Shown piece by piece: positions 37,901 to 49,960 of a stretch of 64,000 nt of DNA. The position numbers and the translations under genes are program-made. The DNA is taken from assembly GCA_033961575.1 (NCBI GenBank), contig CM066732.1, positions 68,796,687 to 68,860,686 of the forward strand, in the 5' to 3' direction. Every line of letters starts with the position of its first letter. The first letter of the stretch is position 1. The notes under the pieces were generated by a model. It did no database searches, had not been told where the DNA came from, and worked only from the letters and a program-made list of their open reading frames with translations. The DNA comes from Aselliscus stoliczkanus. Its lineage: Eukaryota; Chordata; Mammalia; Chiroptera; Hipposideridae.

Positions 37901-39271
37901 TATTTATGGGTAGCATGTTCTGAATTCCTTCCATAGCAAAGTGTTATTCCATACACATCTGCTGGAATAAACCTAACGAAAAACAATTGAACTTAATGAG
38001 GTTTGGCAAGGATGTGGAACAACTGTAGTCCTTGTGTATTGTTGTGGGCAGCGGAGGTGAAACTAGTGCTTTGTAAAACTCATGGCATTTACTAGGGAGG
38101 AATATATGCCTGTCCTATGACCAAACAAACCCCTTCTAGAGATGTAACCAACAGGAGTAAGTGCAATGTATTCTGTAGTAACTCACACTGAAAGAAATTT
38201 GAAAGGAAAATAGACAAATAGATTGTGACTTATTCTAAAATAAGTAACATTGTATAGAAATTTGAATAAGTGATGGATGTGGATAAAGAATAACACCACT
38301 ATAATGCTGACCACCACAACAAAAAAATCCAGACCAAAAAATACTGGTTTCATTTATATAAAATTAAAAACAAAATAAAAACCATACAATCTTTGGGGAT
38401 ATAGGTGAGAATAATGGTTAATAAATGCCTGGGGAGGTTGAGGGAGACTTCTATGGTGACGGTAATGTTATATTTCTTATTTTCAGTAGTGATTGTGCAG
38501 GAATCTTGACTTTGTAAGATTTCATCAACATATGAATGTAGAAAAATATCTTTCTGTCTGTATGCAATATTCAATGTAAAAATTCTTAAGAGAAAATAAA
38601 AAAGAAGGAAAATTGTAGGAAGAAGGTGGCATAGCTTTTTCCCTGCCTTTCCCTTCACAACTCCTTGTCTAGAATAATACACCAATAAAGAACATGTTGG
38701 ACTGCCTGGAGGGTGCCTTTAAAATGTAAATTCTGAAATCTGAATGAAACAAACTTCTAATTAGCTGTGTTGAAGACTGATGATTATTCAACTCCCAGTC
38801 AAGCCTGACTGATAGAGTGTGTGGATTCACTTAATAACAGAAATAATAGCTAACATTTGTTGAATGCCAGAAATAGTTCTAAGAGATTTACATATATTTT
38901 ATCATTTAAAATGAGCAATGATGCACCCATTGCATATGGGCAGTGAACCCTTGTAGAGCTTCCACCTTTTCCAAAAATGTCAATGAGTTTGCAGTTGCAG
39001 AGTGAATGTTACCTGGTCTTTACAAAATGTAGGAAATTGCTCCTTGCAGCTGGAGCAATCTGGGAGTAGAAAGACCTCTCCATTCACACACCCCACTGCC
39101 TCGCTCCAGATATTTAATCAACTGAGCAGACTGTAATTGTCAAGTGTTTGGCCTCTGCCTTGCAAATACAGAAACGAAGGACTCTCAACTGCCTTCTATT
39201 TTCCTGTTACCCAAAATAAACCAATATTCTTCTATAGGCCAGTATTGAGACAATTCACCTTGAATATGAAA
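34939..39271. other. AT-rich DNA; no gene recognised
   Basis: An A-rich low-complexity run lies at about 36661-36745 and a G-run near 37464-37474. 'TTTGGCAAGGATGTGGAACAAC' in shortened form near 38003 hints at an old LINE/HAL1 fragment to about 38340, too diverged to call firmly. The stretch 37480-37940 looks repeat-like but I cannot name it. Open frames here are short and lack domains. Confidence 0.4.
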
Positions 39272-39289
39272 AAAAGTGATCATTTTTTT
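39272..39289. repeat. TSD of truncated SINE (left)
   Basis: AAAAGTGATCATTTTTT matches AAAAGTGACCATTTTTT at 39637-39653 with one mismatch. Confidence 0.85.
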
Positions 39290-39636
39290 GTTTTGTTTTT
39301 AAAGATTTTATTGGGGAATTGGGGGAGGGGAACAGCGCTGGGGAATCGGGGATGGGGAACAGACAAATTGCTGTCTTTTTGTTCTTCAGTCTAGTTGCAG
39401 AGGACGTTGCTTCACTGGCCCATGTTGGTATTGTCATTGCGCTCTTCCTGGGTAAGGCAGATCGGTCACTGGCCTCTGGATGGTTGCTCATCGCGGCTAT
39501 TGGCAGCTCACGCTGGCTGCCGGCCACTCACTGTAGCCTATGGCAGCCCACTGCAGCAGGGGCTGCAGCCCATACCATCGCCGGGGCTTGTACAGCCCAG
39601 CTCCAGGTGGAGCTGTTGTTAGCTGTAGAGGGCAGT
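39290..39636 (-). mobile_element. SINE lacking its tRNA head
   Basis: Reverse complement of the body of the SINE at 31570-32042. It ends (5' side) at 'CTGCCCTCTACAGCTAACAA', just after the tRNA-like region, so both Pol III boxes are missing. TSDs flank it, so it inserted in this form. The tail is a T-run at 39290-39303. Confidence 0.9.
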
Positions 39637-40007
39637 AAAAGTGACCATTTTTTAAAGGTAGATTTAGCAACCTAAAAAACAAAACAAAACAAAACAACAA
39701 AAACCCTCTCTTGTTGAAATTAAAAACCGAGAAAACCAAAAGGACAAAAGTGGCAACTATCCTGGAGACAAAATGAGAGGAATAGAAAAACTTTCTGAAT
39801 TATAAATATACTATCATAAAAACATAATCTTTATATTTTAAACTGACAACATAACAGGGAAGAGAGTGATCAACACTAAAGTTGTACAAGCCAAGTGGGA
39901 TGTTTCATACACTAAATTTATAAGAAAGTTGATGGCAAATCTGAGTGATGGTATAAGAGACGTGGAAGACAAATAAAGGTGGCCTATGTTAAAGAGATAA
40001 AATTCTG

Positions 40008-40514
40008 GGGCTGGCTAAGTGGCTCAGTTGGTTAAGAGTGTGAACTCTGAGCAATAGGGTCACTGGTTCAATTCCCACATGGGCCAGTGAGCTGTGCCTG
40101 AGCTGAGCTGCCACTGAGCTGCCAACAATTGGCAGATGGCTCAGCTGGTGAGAGTACATGCTCCTAACAACAAGATTTCCAGTTCGACTCCTACATGGGA
40201 TGGTGGGCTATCCCACCCGCAACTAAGATTGAACACAACACCTTGAGCTCAGTGGTCTTGAGCTGCCAAAGGTGGCCAGATGATGATTGGACTTGGAGCT
40301 GAGCTAGCTGCGCCCTCCATGACTAAGATTGAAGGACAATAACTTGGCTGTTCCCTTCCCCAATTCCCAACACTTTTCCCCTCCCCCAATTCCCCAATAA
40401 AATATTTTTTAAAAAGAAAGAGGAGAGAGGGAGAGAGAGGGAGAGAGAGAGAGAGAGGAAGGAAAGAAGGAAGGAAGGAAGGAAGGAAGGAAGGAAGGAA
40501 GGAAGGAAGGAAGG
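40008..40514 (+). mobile_element. Dimeric tRNA-derived SINE (VES/Rhin-like) with microsatellite tail
   Basis: Two tRNA-like units are visible. The first has TGGCTCAGTTGG and 'GGTTCAATTCC' near 40019-40076. The second has TGGCTCAGCTGG and 'AGTTCGACTCC' near 40137-40192. The body has 'ACTAAGATTGAAGGACAATA', shared with the bat VES/Rhin families. It ends 'CCCCAATAAAATATTTTTT', then purine-rich repeats. Flanks 'AAAGAGATAAAATTCTGG' and 'AAAGAGAAAATTCTGG' (40515-40530) form a TSD with a 2-base indel. Confidence 0.85.
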
Positions 40515-40516
40515 AA
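40425..40516. repeat. (GAGAGG)n then (GGAA)n repeat
   Basis: Purine-only tract forming the tail of the preceding SINE: GAGAG units followed by about 15 GGAA units. Confidence 0.95.
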
Positions 40517-40530
40517 AGAGAAAATTCTGG

Positions 40531-41159
40531 TACTTGTTAAAATGGTAAAGAAGTATTGAGGACTATTGAGACAGGTGTCAAGGCTCACCTTAAAGGAGAG
40601 AGACTCAACTCTGAATAGACGAGAGGGGATTTATAGTCAAAACAGAATTGGAGGTCAGGGGTTGGGAAATTACGAAGTGACATCAAGCATAGGGAGATTC
40701 TTGCCAAACATGCTTAAATGGATGCTTGCTGAAGACAGGCCAGGGTGACTAGTTATCAAGGGTGGGAGATTCTCACTAAGCTGACTTAACAGGATCCTTG
40801 CTACAACAGGCAATGAAAGCCCAGTGAGGAAGGGTTCTAAGGTCTAGGCCTAGTTCATAGAGGATTGGGAGGTAAAAGAGTCTTTGTTACCTACAATATG
40901 AAAAAATGGACCATTTCAAAATGAAAGAAAAAAATATCATGGAAAAGCAACCAAACTTTTCCAAGTGAAAACAAATAAAATTAATATCACAAAAATGAAG
41001 AAAAATCTGTTTTTTCAAAGTGAATATTTTAATATGATTAAAATGATATTTCACTTTATAAGAACTACTTTAAAGTTTTATGTTGGATATGTTTTGTCAT
41101 TACTATTATGTTAAAAGTTAATTTATGCATATAGATAAGAAATAAAAACTAACCACTTT
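40531..41159. other. Possible old LTR piece, not named
   Basis: 40570-40890 contains 'GAGAGACTCAACTCTGAATA' and 'GAGGGGATTTATAGTC', which resemble ERV LTR sequence I have seen, but I cannot place it. The rest is AT-rich. Confidence 0.3.
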
Positions 41160-41717
41160 TTGCCCTAGATTTCAATGATAATTCCCAGAACCAACCTTGT
41201 TGACTATTCTTGGTTATCTTTCCAGAAATATTTTTCCAGCTTTTGAGATATAATGACATATAATGTTGTGTAAGTTTAAGAAATACATGTTGATTTGATA
41301 CACTTAAATATTGCAAAATCATTACTGCCATAAACCTCCATCATGTGACATAATTACCATTCCTTTATTATGGTAAGAACATTTAATCAATCTTAGCAAA
41401 TTTCAAGTATATAATGCAGCATAATTAACTATAATAACCAACCTGTACATTAGTACCCCAGGACTTATTCATTTTCTAACTGGAAGTTTGTACCCTTTGA
41501 TAATCTGTCCCCATGTCCCCCACCCCCAAGCCCCCTGGTATCTATCATTCTACTCTCTATTTCTACACGTTTGACTGATTTAAATTTCACATATAAGTGA
41601 TACGATACAGTATTTGTCTTTCTTTGTTTGACTTATTTCACTTAACATAATGCCCTCAGTATCCATCCATATTGTCACAAATGCAGGATTTCCGTTTTTC
41701 TCATGGCTGAATAATAT

Positions 41718-41755
<38 letters not shown>

Positions 41756-42178
41756 CGTCTTCTTTATCCATACATCTGTTGACAGCCACTTAGATTGTTT
41801 CCTTATTTTTGCTATTGTGAAAAATACTGTGATAAACATGGGAATACAGGCATTTTTAATTCTTTGAGGGACCTCCACACTGGTGGGATTTTATATTCCC
41901 ACCAATGCTGCACAAGAGTTCCTTTCCTCCACATCCCTGCCAACACTTGTTATCTCTTGTCTTTGATGATAACCATTCTAACAGATGTATGGTAATATCT
42001 CATTGTGGTTTTCATTTTCATTTCCCTGATGGTGGGTGACTTGGGCATATATACTTAATGACTATTTGTAAGTATTTTCTGAAAAAAAATCTATTTGGTT
42101 CATCTGCCCATTTTTTAATTGGATTGCTCAGTTTTTTTATTAATGAGTTATATGAGTTCTTTATATATTTTGGATAAC
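41160..42178 (-). mobile_element. Old L1 3' part
   Basis: Reverse-complement L1: 3' UTR-like sequence from about 41230, then the ORF2 tail with 'KYCIVSLICEI' at 41580 (read leftward), 'MLSEISQTKKDKY', and upstream 'ATTTTTTAATTGGATTGCTC'. It meets an L1 in the other orientation at about 42180. Confidence 0.8.
41720..41754. repeat. (TG)n microsatellite inside L1
   Basis: About 17 TG units replacing the 'ATTCCATTGTATAA' region of the L1 ORF2 tail, so it expanded within the element. Confidence 0.95.
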
Positions 42179-42184
42179 TGGTAA

Positions 42185-43385
42185 GATTTTTTTTACAAAA
42201 AAACAATAACATAGTGGAAAGGCATCTTATGGAATGGGAGAAACTATCTGGAAACCATCTACTTGATGAGGAGTTAATATCCAAAATAGATAAGAGTCTC
42301 CTACAACTCAGTATCAAAACAAAACAAAAAAACACACACCAAATAAACCCATTAAAAAATGGGCAAATGACTTAAATAGACATTGCACCTAAGAAGACAT
42401 ACAAACGACTGCCAGATATATGAAAGAGTGCTCAACATCACCAATCATCAGAGAAATGCAAATGAAAATCAAAACCACAAAGAGATATCATTTCATATCT
42501 AATAGTATGTCTGTTATCAAAATAAAAAAAGATAACAAGTGTTAACAAGAACATGGAGATACTAGAACATTTATTCATTGTTGGTAGCCATTAAATTGGT
42601 GTGCCCATTGTGGAATACAATATGGAGGTTCTTCAAAAAATCTTGAAACATAGAACTACCATGTGATTCAGCAATGCCATGTTCGTGTATTTATCCAGAA
42701 GAATGAAATCATGAAGAGATATCTACACTCTCATGTTCATTGCAGCATCATTCATAACCAAGATATAGAAACAACCCAAATGCCCATTGACAAATAAACA
42801 AAGAAAATGTGGTATAAACATACAATGAAATATTATTCAGACTCTGAAAAAAAGGACATCTATCATTTTTGAAATAGATGAACCTATGTTTTATTAAGTG
42901 ATATAAGCCAGTCACAGTAGGACAAATAGTGCATGATTCCACTATTATGAGGTATCTAAAATAGTCAAACTCATAGAGGCAGAGAATAGAATGGTGGTTC
43001 CTAAGGGAAGAGGAAGTAGGGAAATAGGGGATTGTTGCTCAATGGGTATAAAGTTTCAATTATGTAAATTCTAGAAATTTATTCTGCTGCACAACACAGT
43101 AACTGTAGTTATAATATGGTGCTGCATATGTTAAAATATGTAAATAGGATAGATTTCTTATTGTATTCCTACCACAATAAGACAAACAAAAACAAACACA
43201 CACATACACACAAAAGAACACAGGGAAATTTTTGGTAATTATGGATATAATTACTACCTTGATTTTAGCGATAGTATACAGGTGTATGCATATGTACAAA
43301 TTCATCAAAATGTATATAAGAAATATGTATAAGTTTTTATATATCAATTATACCTCAATAAAACTTAAGATATATTTTTCTGGTA
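42185..43385 (+). mobile_element. Old L1 3' part, opposite orientation
   Basis: Plus-strand ORF2 tail: 'AATGGGAGAAACTATCTGG' region, 'GGAGTTAATATCCAAAATAG', 'CATCACCAATCATCAGAGA', 'CCAGTCACAGTAGGACAAAT', then 3' UTR and an 'AATTATACCTCAATAAA' end near 43363. Its content overlaps that of the minus fragment beside it, so the two are separate insertions. Confidence 0.85.
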
Positions 43386-46099
43386 AAAATCCCTCAATTT
43401 CAAGGATTAAGAAAAAATAACACAAGCTTCCAGAGAGAAAGTACAGTTTACTTATGGGGCAAAGATAATTATATGATGTTCAGGTTTCTCATGTGTGACA
43501 GGAAGCAGCAGAAGAGCAGTTTCTGAGCTCCAAGGAGAAAAAAAACTCTCCCTAAGAACCCTCTCCCCAACCACATAACAGTTGCGCTGTCTTCTTTCAG
43601 AGGAAAAAAAAGAAAAAACTTTAAAAACATTTTTTACTGTTTTGTAAAAGGCACTAGAGGATATCTATGAATGATAACTAAAGGAGAAAAAAAGTTGTAG
43701 CAGTGTATCTGATCAAATGGCAATTTAATCAGAACAAGGATTTCAGAAAAGAATAGAAAAAGAAAAGAAATCAATCTGCTGGCATGTTTACTAAAAATTG
43801 AAATGGATTATGATGTTTCTTGAAATTTGTGTGAAATTCATGTATAAGAATTATTAAAATAAAAGTAATATAATTATAACAACAATGATGTTAATATTCT
43901 CAACTAACTCATGAAAAGTCAGGACTCAGTAGGAGAGTATTTTTAGTATAAGCATTCTAAATTTTTTCCGATGATGGCCTATGCATATAATATTTTATAT
44001 AAGAGTATACTTAATTTTGTGTGAATCATAATTTTATATATTAATAGAAAAAATTAAGTATGTGAGGTGATGAACATTAACTAAATTTATTGTGGTAATC
44101 ATTTCACAATATACGTATATCTAATCATTATGATGTGCACCTTGAATATGTTTTATGTCAATTATATCTCAATAAAATTTGGAAAATAAAGAAGGTATAA
44201 AACATAAAAAAATACATTTTTATGTTTGATAGGGATAAGACAGTAATGACCAGTGAAATAAAACATATAGTAGAATATCAAAATAAATCAGAGAGCACTG
44301 TGATCTGGAGAGCACACTAGAGAATCTTAACTAAGAGGGCTATAATAAAGGAAGAATAGCAGCAAGAAAACCACTAAGCTAAATAGTTTGGGGTAATGGT
44401 TTCCTGCTACTGAGTTTTCATTGCAATGTTCCTTTCTTTTTGGCAAACTCTATAGTAAATTGTTCTCTTGTGCTTTGACCTACACAATTTTGTGATTCTC
44501 ATAAGCAACTGAAGTTGAAAGTGTGTGAGACATCGTGGCTATACATATCAGATTACCTGAGATTCAACAATTTTTCAGTGTTTATTTGGGGGAAAAATGA
44601 CTTAAAAGCAGTGATATTATATATATATTTTAAAAGTCCTAAAGGCTAGTATTGTCTGGTTTCTGATAATGCAAGGTCCAGAGTCAGACCGCTAGTGGTT
44701 AAACTCTGATTTAGTCACTTATTAGCTGTGTAATACAAGACATGTGTCAGTCAAAGTGTACTTTAGTTTCTTCATCTGTATAATGGGGATGATGTTTGTA
44801 TGCTTCGCACTGAGTGAATGAGGTAAAATAGGTTTTGCCTCTAAAACATTTGAACAATGCCTGCCACACAGTGCTGCTGCAGCAGTCCTCTACCTTTGCC
44901 CAAGTCCCATACCAAGCATGGACCCTGGCTTCTCTCTGCCTTTTCCAAAGCTGTGAAAAGTTCTCCCGCTGAATACAGGTGCACTTCAGAAGTGTGGGAG
45001 AATTGCCAACTCCAGGAGGAACCATTAAGCAATGGAGCACCTGGGTGGTAGATAAATTCTCCAGGCTACTTGTTCTCTCATAAAACAAGTCTAATGTACA
45101 TTCCACACAGTTAACCAGATGGTCTGCAGCAAGGGGAGATCTTTTCCACCGTGATGACCAGTTTAACAAACTATTTTATTTGTATCCTTTCTCTGTCTCA
45201 CTTTCACCACTCTCTTCTTTCTGTTTCCTGGTGCCACCTTCCAAGTAAACTTGCTGCTCCCAAATCCTTGATTTAGATAAGTTTTACACTTCCTTCCATC
45301 AGTGTATTCTAGGAGGAAATGTTCACAATCGATTACATTAAGATATGATATTCTTTAAAGCATTCAGTTAGGTAACAAAGCTGACAAACAAAACAACATT
45401 TACTACACATAGAATAATTAATTTATAGTATGCAATGTAAGTCAGAATCTAGACTTTCATTGTTATTTTAATATTGAATATTAACTAAACCCAGAGAGGT
45501 CATGGGACTGGTCCAAATTACATATATAGTTCAGATGGAAGGGGGCTGTTTCATTTAAATTAGCAACATGTATTGACACTGAACTTCAGCAAAAGGAACA
45601 GAGGGAAGAATCTGTAGATATTATCTCAAAACAACAAATATGCCAACATAATTCCATAAAGAAAGCTAAGACTTCATGTCATCAGGGCTATTTTTGTTTC
45701 TAAACTTTCAGAGAAAATAACCCCTTGGCCATAAAATCTCATACTTCCTAAAAATCCAACTTTAAAAAAATTTTAGATTTGGAAACCATGAAAAAGACAT
45801 CATTTCTCAATGCGATGAAATTCATAGCTGCAGCTGTACGACAACCCTAATTACAAAAACTAGAGTAAGTCAGAAGATGCTTACATGTTTGCAGTCTGCT
45901 GGCTAAGATTCCCACTAGATGGAAAAAAAAAAATCTGCTGACTCAAAACTGATGAAATGTTTCACTGCCCTTAAAACCTGTGCTCTGCCTATTTATCCCT
46001 CCCTTCCCCCTAATGCTTTTGAGAGGTCGCTATGTGGCAGTGGCACAGTTTACTACACTGTACAAAGTATTTTATATACTTGTAATCGGATAAGATAAT
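43386..46099. other. AT-rich DNA; no gene recognised
   Basis: A block at about 44750-45170 is less AT-rich and has a 140-codon minus-strand frame without a recognised domain. 'ATGTCAATTATATCTCAATAAA' in shortened form near 44155 suggests another old L1 end. Otherwise featureless. Confidence 0.45.
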
Positions 46100-47815
46100 T
46101 TTTTTCTCATTAAATTTTGTTTTAATGGGTCTCAAAATTCCATGATAGGTTTTTTGGTCAAGTTGTTTACATTAAAAAGTATTGATTTTAAAAACTAATA
46201 ACCTAAAAGCTACCACACAAAAATAACAGATGGTCCACAAAACATGCTCCTTTCTTTCTGAAGGCTTTACAGTGCATTGTGATCATTAACCAATCTTTTA
46301 CTACTAAACTTAAATGGCCAATTGAGACAAACAGTTCTGAGACTGTTCTTCCATCACTGATTAAGACTAGGGTGGCAAGGATTGGGGATAATGTTCATTT
46401 AGCCTTCTGAGCTTTCAGGGCACACTTGGTGACCTTGCAAGCTCCAGCTGCCTTCTTGTCCACTCCTTTGATGACACCCACAGCAACTGTCTGTGTCATG
46501 TCACGAACAGCAAAATGGCCCAGAGGAGGGTAGTCTGAGAAGCTCTCAACACACCTGGGCTTGTCAGGAACCATGTCAATGGTGGCAGCATCACCAGATT
46601 TTTAAAAACTTGGGGCCATCTTTCAGCTTTTTGCCTGAACAACGATCAATCTTCTTCGGCTCAGCAAATTTGCAAGTAATGTGAGCTGTGAGACAATCAA
46701 GCCCAGGTGTGTACCCGGCACTGATTTGGCCTGGATGGTCCAGGATAATCACCTGAGCAGTGAAGCCAGCTGCCTACATTGGTGGGTCATTTTTGCTGTC
46801 ACCAGACACATAGCCACAATGAACATCATTCACAGACACATTCTTGACAATGAAGCCCATATTGTCCCCAGGAAGAACATCACTCAAAGCTTCATGGTGC
46901 ATTTCAACAGACTTTACTTCAGTTGTAACATTGACTGGAGCCAAGGTGACCACCATGCCAGGTTTGAGATCACCAGTTTCTACTCAACCCACAGGGACAG
47001 TACCAGTACCACCAATTTTGTAGACATCCTGAAGGGGCAGATGCAAAGGTTTGTCAGTTGGACAAGTTGTGGCAGGATGCAATCTGAAGCTTCAAGCAGC
47101 GTGGTTCCAGTGGCACTGCCATCTTTACGGGTGACTTTCCATCCCTTGCTCCAGCATGTAGTCACCATTCCAACCAGAAATTGCCACAAATGTTACTGTG
47201 TCAGGGTTGTACCCAATTTCCTTAATGTAGGTGCTGACTTCCTTAACAATTTCCTCATATCTCTTCTGGCTGTAAGGTGGCTCAGTGGAATCCATTTTGT
47301 TAATATCAACAATTAGTTGTTTCACACCCTGTGTGTAAGCCAGAAGGGTATGCTCACAGGTCTGCCCCTTCTTGGAGACACCTGCTTCAAATTCACCAAC
47401 ACCAGCAGCAACCAAGAGAGCATAGTCAGCCTGAGATGTGCCTATAATCATGTTTTTGATAAAGTCTCTGTGTCATGGGGCATCAATGATAATTACATGG
47501 TACTTACTGGTCTTGGGTTTTCACAGGGAGACATCAATGATGATGCCATGTTTACATTCAACTTTCAGTTTATCCAAGACCCAGACATACTTGAAGGACA
47601 TACATCTCAGCAACCTTCTTCTCAAATTTTTCAATTGTTCTTTGTCAGTCCCACCACGTTTGTGGATCAGATGACCAGTAGTGGTAGACTTGCTGGAATT
47701 TATGTGTCCAATGACAAAGATGTTGATGTGTGTCTTTTCCTTTCCCATTTTGGATTAGATTTAGCGGTGGTTTTCACTATACCTGTGTTCTGGCAGCAAA
47801 CCCATTGTACAAAAG
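46100..47815 (-). pseudogene. EEF1A1P: EEF1A1 processed pseudogene
   Basis: An intronless copy of translation elongation factor 1-alpha 1, the GTPase that delivers aminoacyl-tRNA to the ribosome. Start ATG at 47746-47748 ('[20 protein letters not shown]'); the terminal TGA is at 46395-46397 after the normal '...KAQKAK'-type end. 5' UTR-like sequence runs to about 47815 and the known EEF1A1 3' UTR continues left to a T-run at 46099-46105, with ATTAAA at 46122-46127 (reverse). The P-loop is changed (GHINSSKS for GHVDSGKS), and several frameshifts and stops break the frame, for example near 47521, 47451, 47189 and 46774. No clear TSD was seen. Symbol given only as 'EEF1A1-derived'. Confidence 0.96.
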
Positions 47816-48079
47816 ACTTATTAGATATATTTTTAAATTATTTTAAGGAAGCAGGTGCTAGAGAAGGAGATATATATACCTTAAGTCATATGGTCAGAAT
47901 TATATTCCAAGTCTTTCTGATTCCAGGGAACATGTTACTCTAAACATGAAACTTTGCTACCTCCCAGAAAATAGTCATTACAAAGTAGAACTAATTTAGT
48001 TAGATGTGGTGTCATTTTGACCATTCACTCTACAATGAGCTATATGGAGACAAAAAAATCAATATTCATTCATTCATTT

Positions 48080-49960
48080 ATTTATTTCTTTATCTACCTA
48101 CACTTTACTTTTTACAACAGTATTTTTAAGATCACAACAAAATTGAATGGAAGGTACAGAGATTTTTCATATACCCATGACCCACACATGTACTGACTCT
48201 CATTATAAACATCCCCCATCAGAGTGATACATTTGTTATAATTGATGAATCTATATTGACACGTCTTTACCACCCAAAGTCCAAAGGTTACATTACTGTT
48301 TCCTCTTGGTATTATACATTCTATGCATTTGGAAAAATTTATTATAACATGTGTTTAAAATTATAATGACTTACAGAATAGTTTCACTGCCCTTAAAATC
48401 TGTGCTCTGCCTATCCATCCCTCCCTTCTTCCTAACCCCCAGAAACCACTGATATTATTGTCTTCATAACCCTTTCCAGAATATCATATAATTGGAAACA
48501 TATTGTATAGAGCATTTTCAGGTTGGCTTTTCTTTCACTGAGTGATATGCATTTAAGATTCCTCCATGTACTTTTTTGGCTTGATAACTCATTTCTTTTT
48601 AGTGCTGAATAATACTCCACTTCTGGATGTACTGCAGTTTATTTATCCATTGACCTACTGAAGGACATCTTGGTTGCTTCCAAGCTTCAGCGATTAAAAA
48701 TAAAGCTGCTATTAACATCTGTGTGTAGGCTTTTGTGAGGACTTAAATTTTTAACGCCTTTGGAAAAGACCAAGGAGTGAAATTGATGGATCGTATGATG
48801 AGTATAGTTTTGTAAGAAGCTGCCAAACTCTTTTTTAAAGTGGCTGTACCATTTTACATTCCCTCACTAGTGACTGAGTATTTTTGTAGCTCCACGTTCT
48901 CATAAGCATTTGGAGTTGTCAGTGTTCCAAATTTTGGCCATTCTAATAAATGTGTATCGGTATCACATCATTTTAAATAACAATTACCTACTGACACATG
49001 ATGGTGAGCATCTTTTCATATACTTATTAGCCAACTGTAAGTCTTCTTTTGGGAGATATCTGTAAAGATATTTGGCCCATTTTTTAATCAGGTTGTTTGT
49101 TTTCTTATTGTTGAGTTCTAGAATTCTTTGCATGTTTGGGTATCTGTCTTTTATCAGCTGTTTTTTGCAAGTACTTTGGCCAGTTTGTGGCTTGTTTTTG
49201 TATTATCTTTATAGTAAGTTTGGCAGATCAGAAGATTTTAAAATAAATTCCAGATTTTAAATTCATTCTGTTCCTTTTGATGTTGTATCTAAAACATTGC
49301 CAAACCCAAACTCATCTAGATTTTCTGTTATCTGTACAACTGCACATGAATGTCCAGTTGTTCCGGAATAATTTGTTAAAAAGATTATGTTTTCTTCATT
49401 GTATTCCCTTTATTCCTTTGTCAAAGATGACTTGACTATATTTGTGTGGGTCTGTTTCTGGGCTATTGTGTTCCTTTGCTCTATGTGTCTATCCTTTTGA
49501 CAAACCACAGTGTCTTAACTATCGTAGCTTTATAAGTCTTTAAGTCGATAATGTCACTCCTCCAACTTCATTCTTTCAATACTGTGTTGGCTGTTTTGGG
49601 ACTTTTGCTTCTCCGTATAAATTTTTGATGTAAGATTACACTCCCCCTCCCACACACACACACACCCCTAGCTTCTTTCAGGATTTTTTTCTTTATCTTT
49701 GATATTCTACAGTTTGAAAATAATATGTCTAGGTGTCGGTTTTTGGCATTTTTCCTGTTAGTATTCTTGAGCTTCCTGATAATAATCTTATCAGCAAAAT
49801 TTTTCTATGTAATTTATAATAATGTTACCTGGAGCTTTAATCTATGATTTTTATAGATCATAATCTATGATTTTTGTATCTATACTTAATTCACGATTGT
49901 TTTATACTCACTTTGTTTCTATTGATAGTTTTTGTATTTCTGTCTTTTGATTTTAAAATA
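48080..49960 (-). mobile_element. Old L1 (3' UTR, ORF2 tail, part of 5' regions)
   Basis: From 48090 'TTTACTTTTTACAACAGTAT' is an old L1 3' UTR in reverse. ORF2 tail follows ('MEYYSALKRNEL' read from 48620), then 'ATTTTTTAATCAGGTTGTTTG' near 49080 and the ORF2 mid-part to about 49635. 49680-49900 ('ATAATATGTCTAGGTGTCGG') looks like sequence from further 5' in L1, after a deletion. Heavily diverged. Confidence 0.8.

Noticed and set aside
40019..40192. tRNA genes
   Set aside because: A and B boxes are present, but the sequences do not fold as full tRNAs and lie in a TSD-flanked SINE.
44747..45169. 140-codon minus-strand frame
   Set aside because: No recognisable domain, no splice or promoter context, and it could be chance in a less AT-rich block.
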